42,196 nucleotides of DNA from Acidobacteriota bacterium (lineage in GTDB: Bacteria; Acidobacteriota; Thermoanaerobaculia; Multivoradales; JAHZIX01): assembly GCA_034211275.1 (NCBI GenBank), contig JAXHTF010000037.1, positions 1 through 42,196 on the forward strand, given 5' to 3'. The translations under genes and the position numbers were made by a program. Numbering within the stretch: position 1 is the stretch's first letter; every line of letters starts with the position of its first letter. Shown in pieces: positions 41,972 to 42,196 of this stretch. A model generated the notes under the pieces. It had not been told where the DNA came from. It made no database searches and was given only the letters and a program-made list of their open reading frames with translations.

Positions 41972-42196
41972 ATGAAGCGGCTTCTACCATTGGTGTTCTT
42001 GATCCTGGCGGCGGGAGTCGTCTACGGGCAAGAGAGTCAGAGTCCTGAGGCGATGCCGGAACCGCCGTGTTCCGACGCTTGGTACGAAAAGGTCGACGAG
42101 ATCGTGCAGTCCGGAGATGGACAGGGGCACGGCCCGGATCTCGGATCGGCGGAGTGGATGTCGACCATCGAATTCAAGCTCGGGATTCGAGGTGAG
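41972..42196 (+). CDS. Secreted protein of unknown function, cut by the right edge
   Basis: 75 codons are visible and the frame is open at the window end. AAGGAGG (41961-41967) precedes the ATG. A signal peptide MKRLLPLVFLILAAGVVYG is followed by QESQSPEAMPEPPCSDAWYE, a Cys-containing start, and GDGQGHGPDLGSAEWMSTIE. There is no lipobox. No family is recognised. The single visible Cys could pair with one further on. Confidence 0.75.
   Translation, partial: MKRLLPLVFLILAAGVVYGQESQSPEAMPEPPCSDAWYEKVDEIVQSGDGQGHGPDLGSAEWMSTIEFKLGIRGE

Overview
The window is a GC-rich bacterial chromosome segment. An Oar-like carboxypeptidase-regulatory TonB receptor, CSLREA/beta-helix and DUF11/IPTL-CTERM surface proteins, a C-terminal FESGD...W tail and a CRTAC1-type VCBS/ASPIC lipoprotein paired with a TPR lipoprotein together suggest an Acidobacteriota-like (Thermoanaerobaculia-type) Gram-negative heterotroph. 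Ectoine genes suggest a saline or osmotically variable habitat. Taxonomy is inferred from gene content only.

Layout. 1-2.3 kb: a lipoprotein with an HELVH metalloprotease-like motif (minus) and a zinc alcohol dehydrogenase. 2.4-12.6 kb: a compatible-solute island on the plus strand. It has a sigma70-type promoter with dyads and a hairpin leader, then aspartokinase, ectA, ectB, a decayed ectC remnant, ectD, an ehuBCDA ectoine/hydroxyectoine ABC importer, asd and a marC membrane gene. A convergent MarR (EctR-like) regulator closes it. Ask and Asd supply aspartate semialdehyde, EctB and EctA make N-gamma-acetyl-diaminobutyrate, EhuBCDA imports ectoines and EctD hydroxylates ectoine. The cyclising step (EctC) is missing: only a C-terminal fragment remains between ectB and ectD, overlapped by a near-perfect palindrome.

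13-17.5 kb: a Met/Gln-rich secreted protein with an outer-membrane barrel protein, a DUF6714-like protein, and a CSLREA beta-helix surface protein interrupted by a frameshift at a 7-G run. 17.5-23.5 kb (minus): a heavy-metal efflux operon, made of a small Cys/His periplasmic protein, CzcB-like adaptor, CzcA-like RND pump and CzcD-like CDF transporter, with no CzcC. 23.6-25.3 kb (minus): a VapBC-type toxin-antitoxin pair and a zinc-ribbon/HELGH membrane protein.

25.8-31.5 kb: a large TonB-dependent receptor ending in a textbook terminator, facing a PepSY - DUF2271 - DUF4198 operon. The DUF2271 protein carries a flavinylation-like SGAT motif and an FNR/CRP-type box lies upstream of the operon. 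31.6-34.8 kb: an IPTL-CTERM surface protein with three exact-period 486-bp repeats. 34.8-38.3 kb (minus): a VCBS/ASPIC lipoprotein and a TPR lipoprotein joined by a 19-bp tandem repeat that creates a chain of overlapping start/stop codons. 38.5-42.2 kb: a CAD-type alcohol dehydrogenase, an AraC regulator, an aldo/keto reductase with most of its middle deleted, an SDR, an 8-bp tandem repeat and the start of a secreted protein cut by the window edge.

The most notable observations are the ectC remnant inside an otherwise complete ectoine synthesis/uptake island, the repeat-built translational relay at 36.4 kb, and the internally deleted aldo/keto reductase. No tRNA, rRNA, CRISPR array or transposase was recognised.
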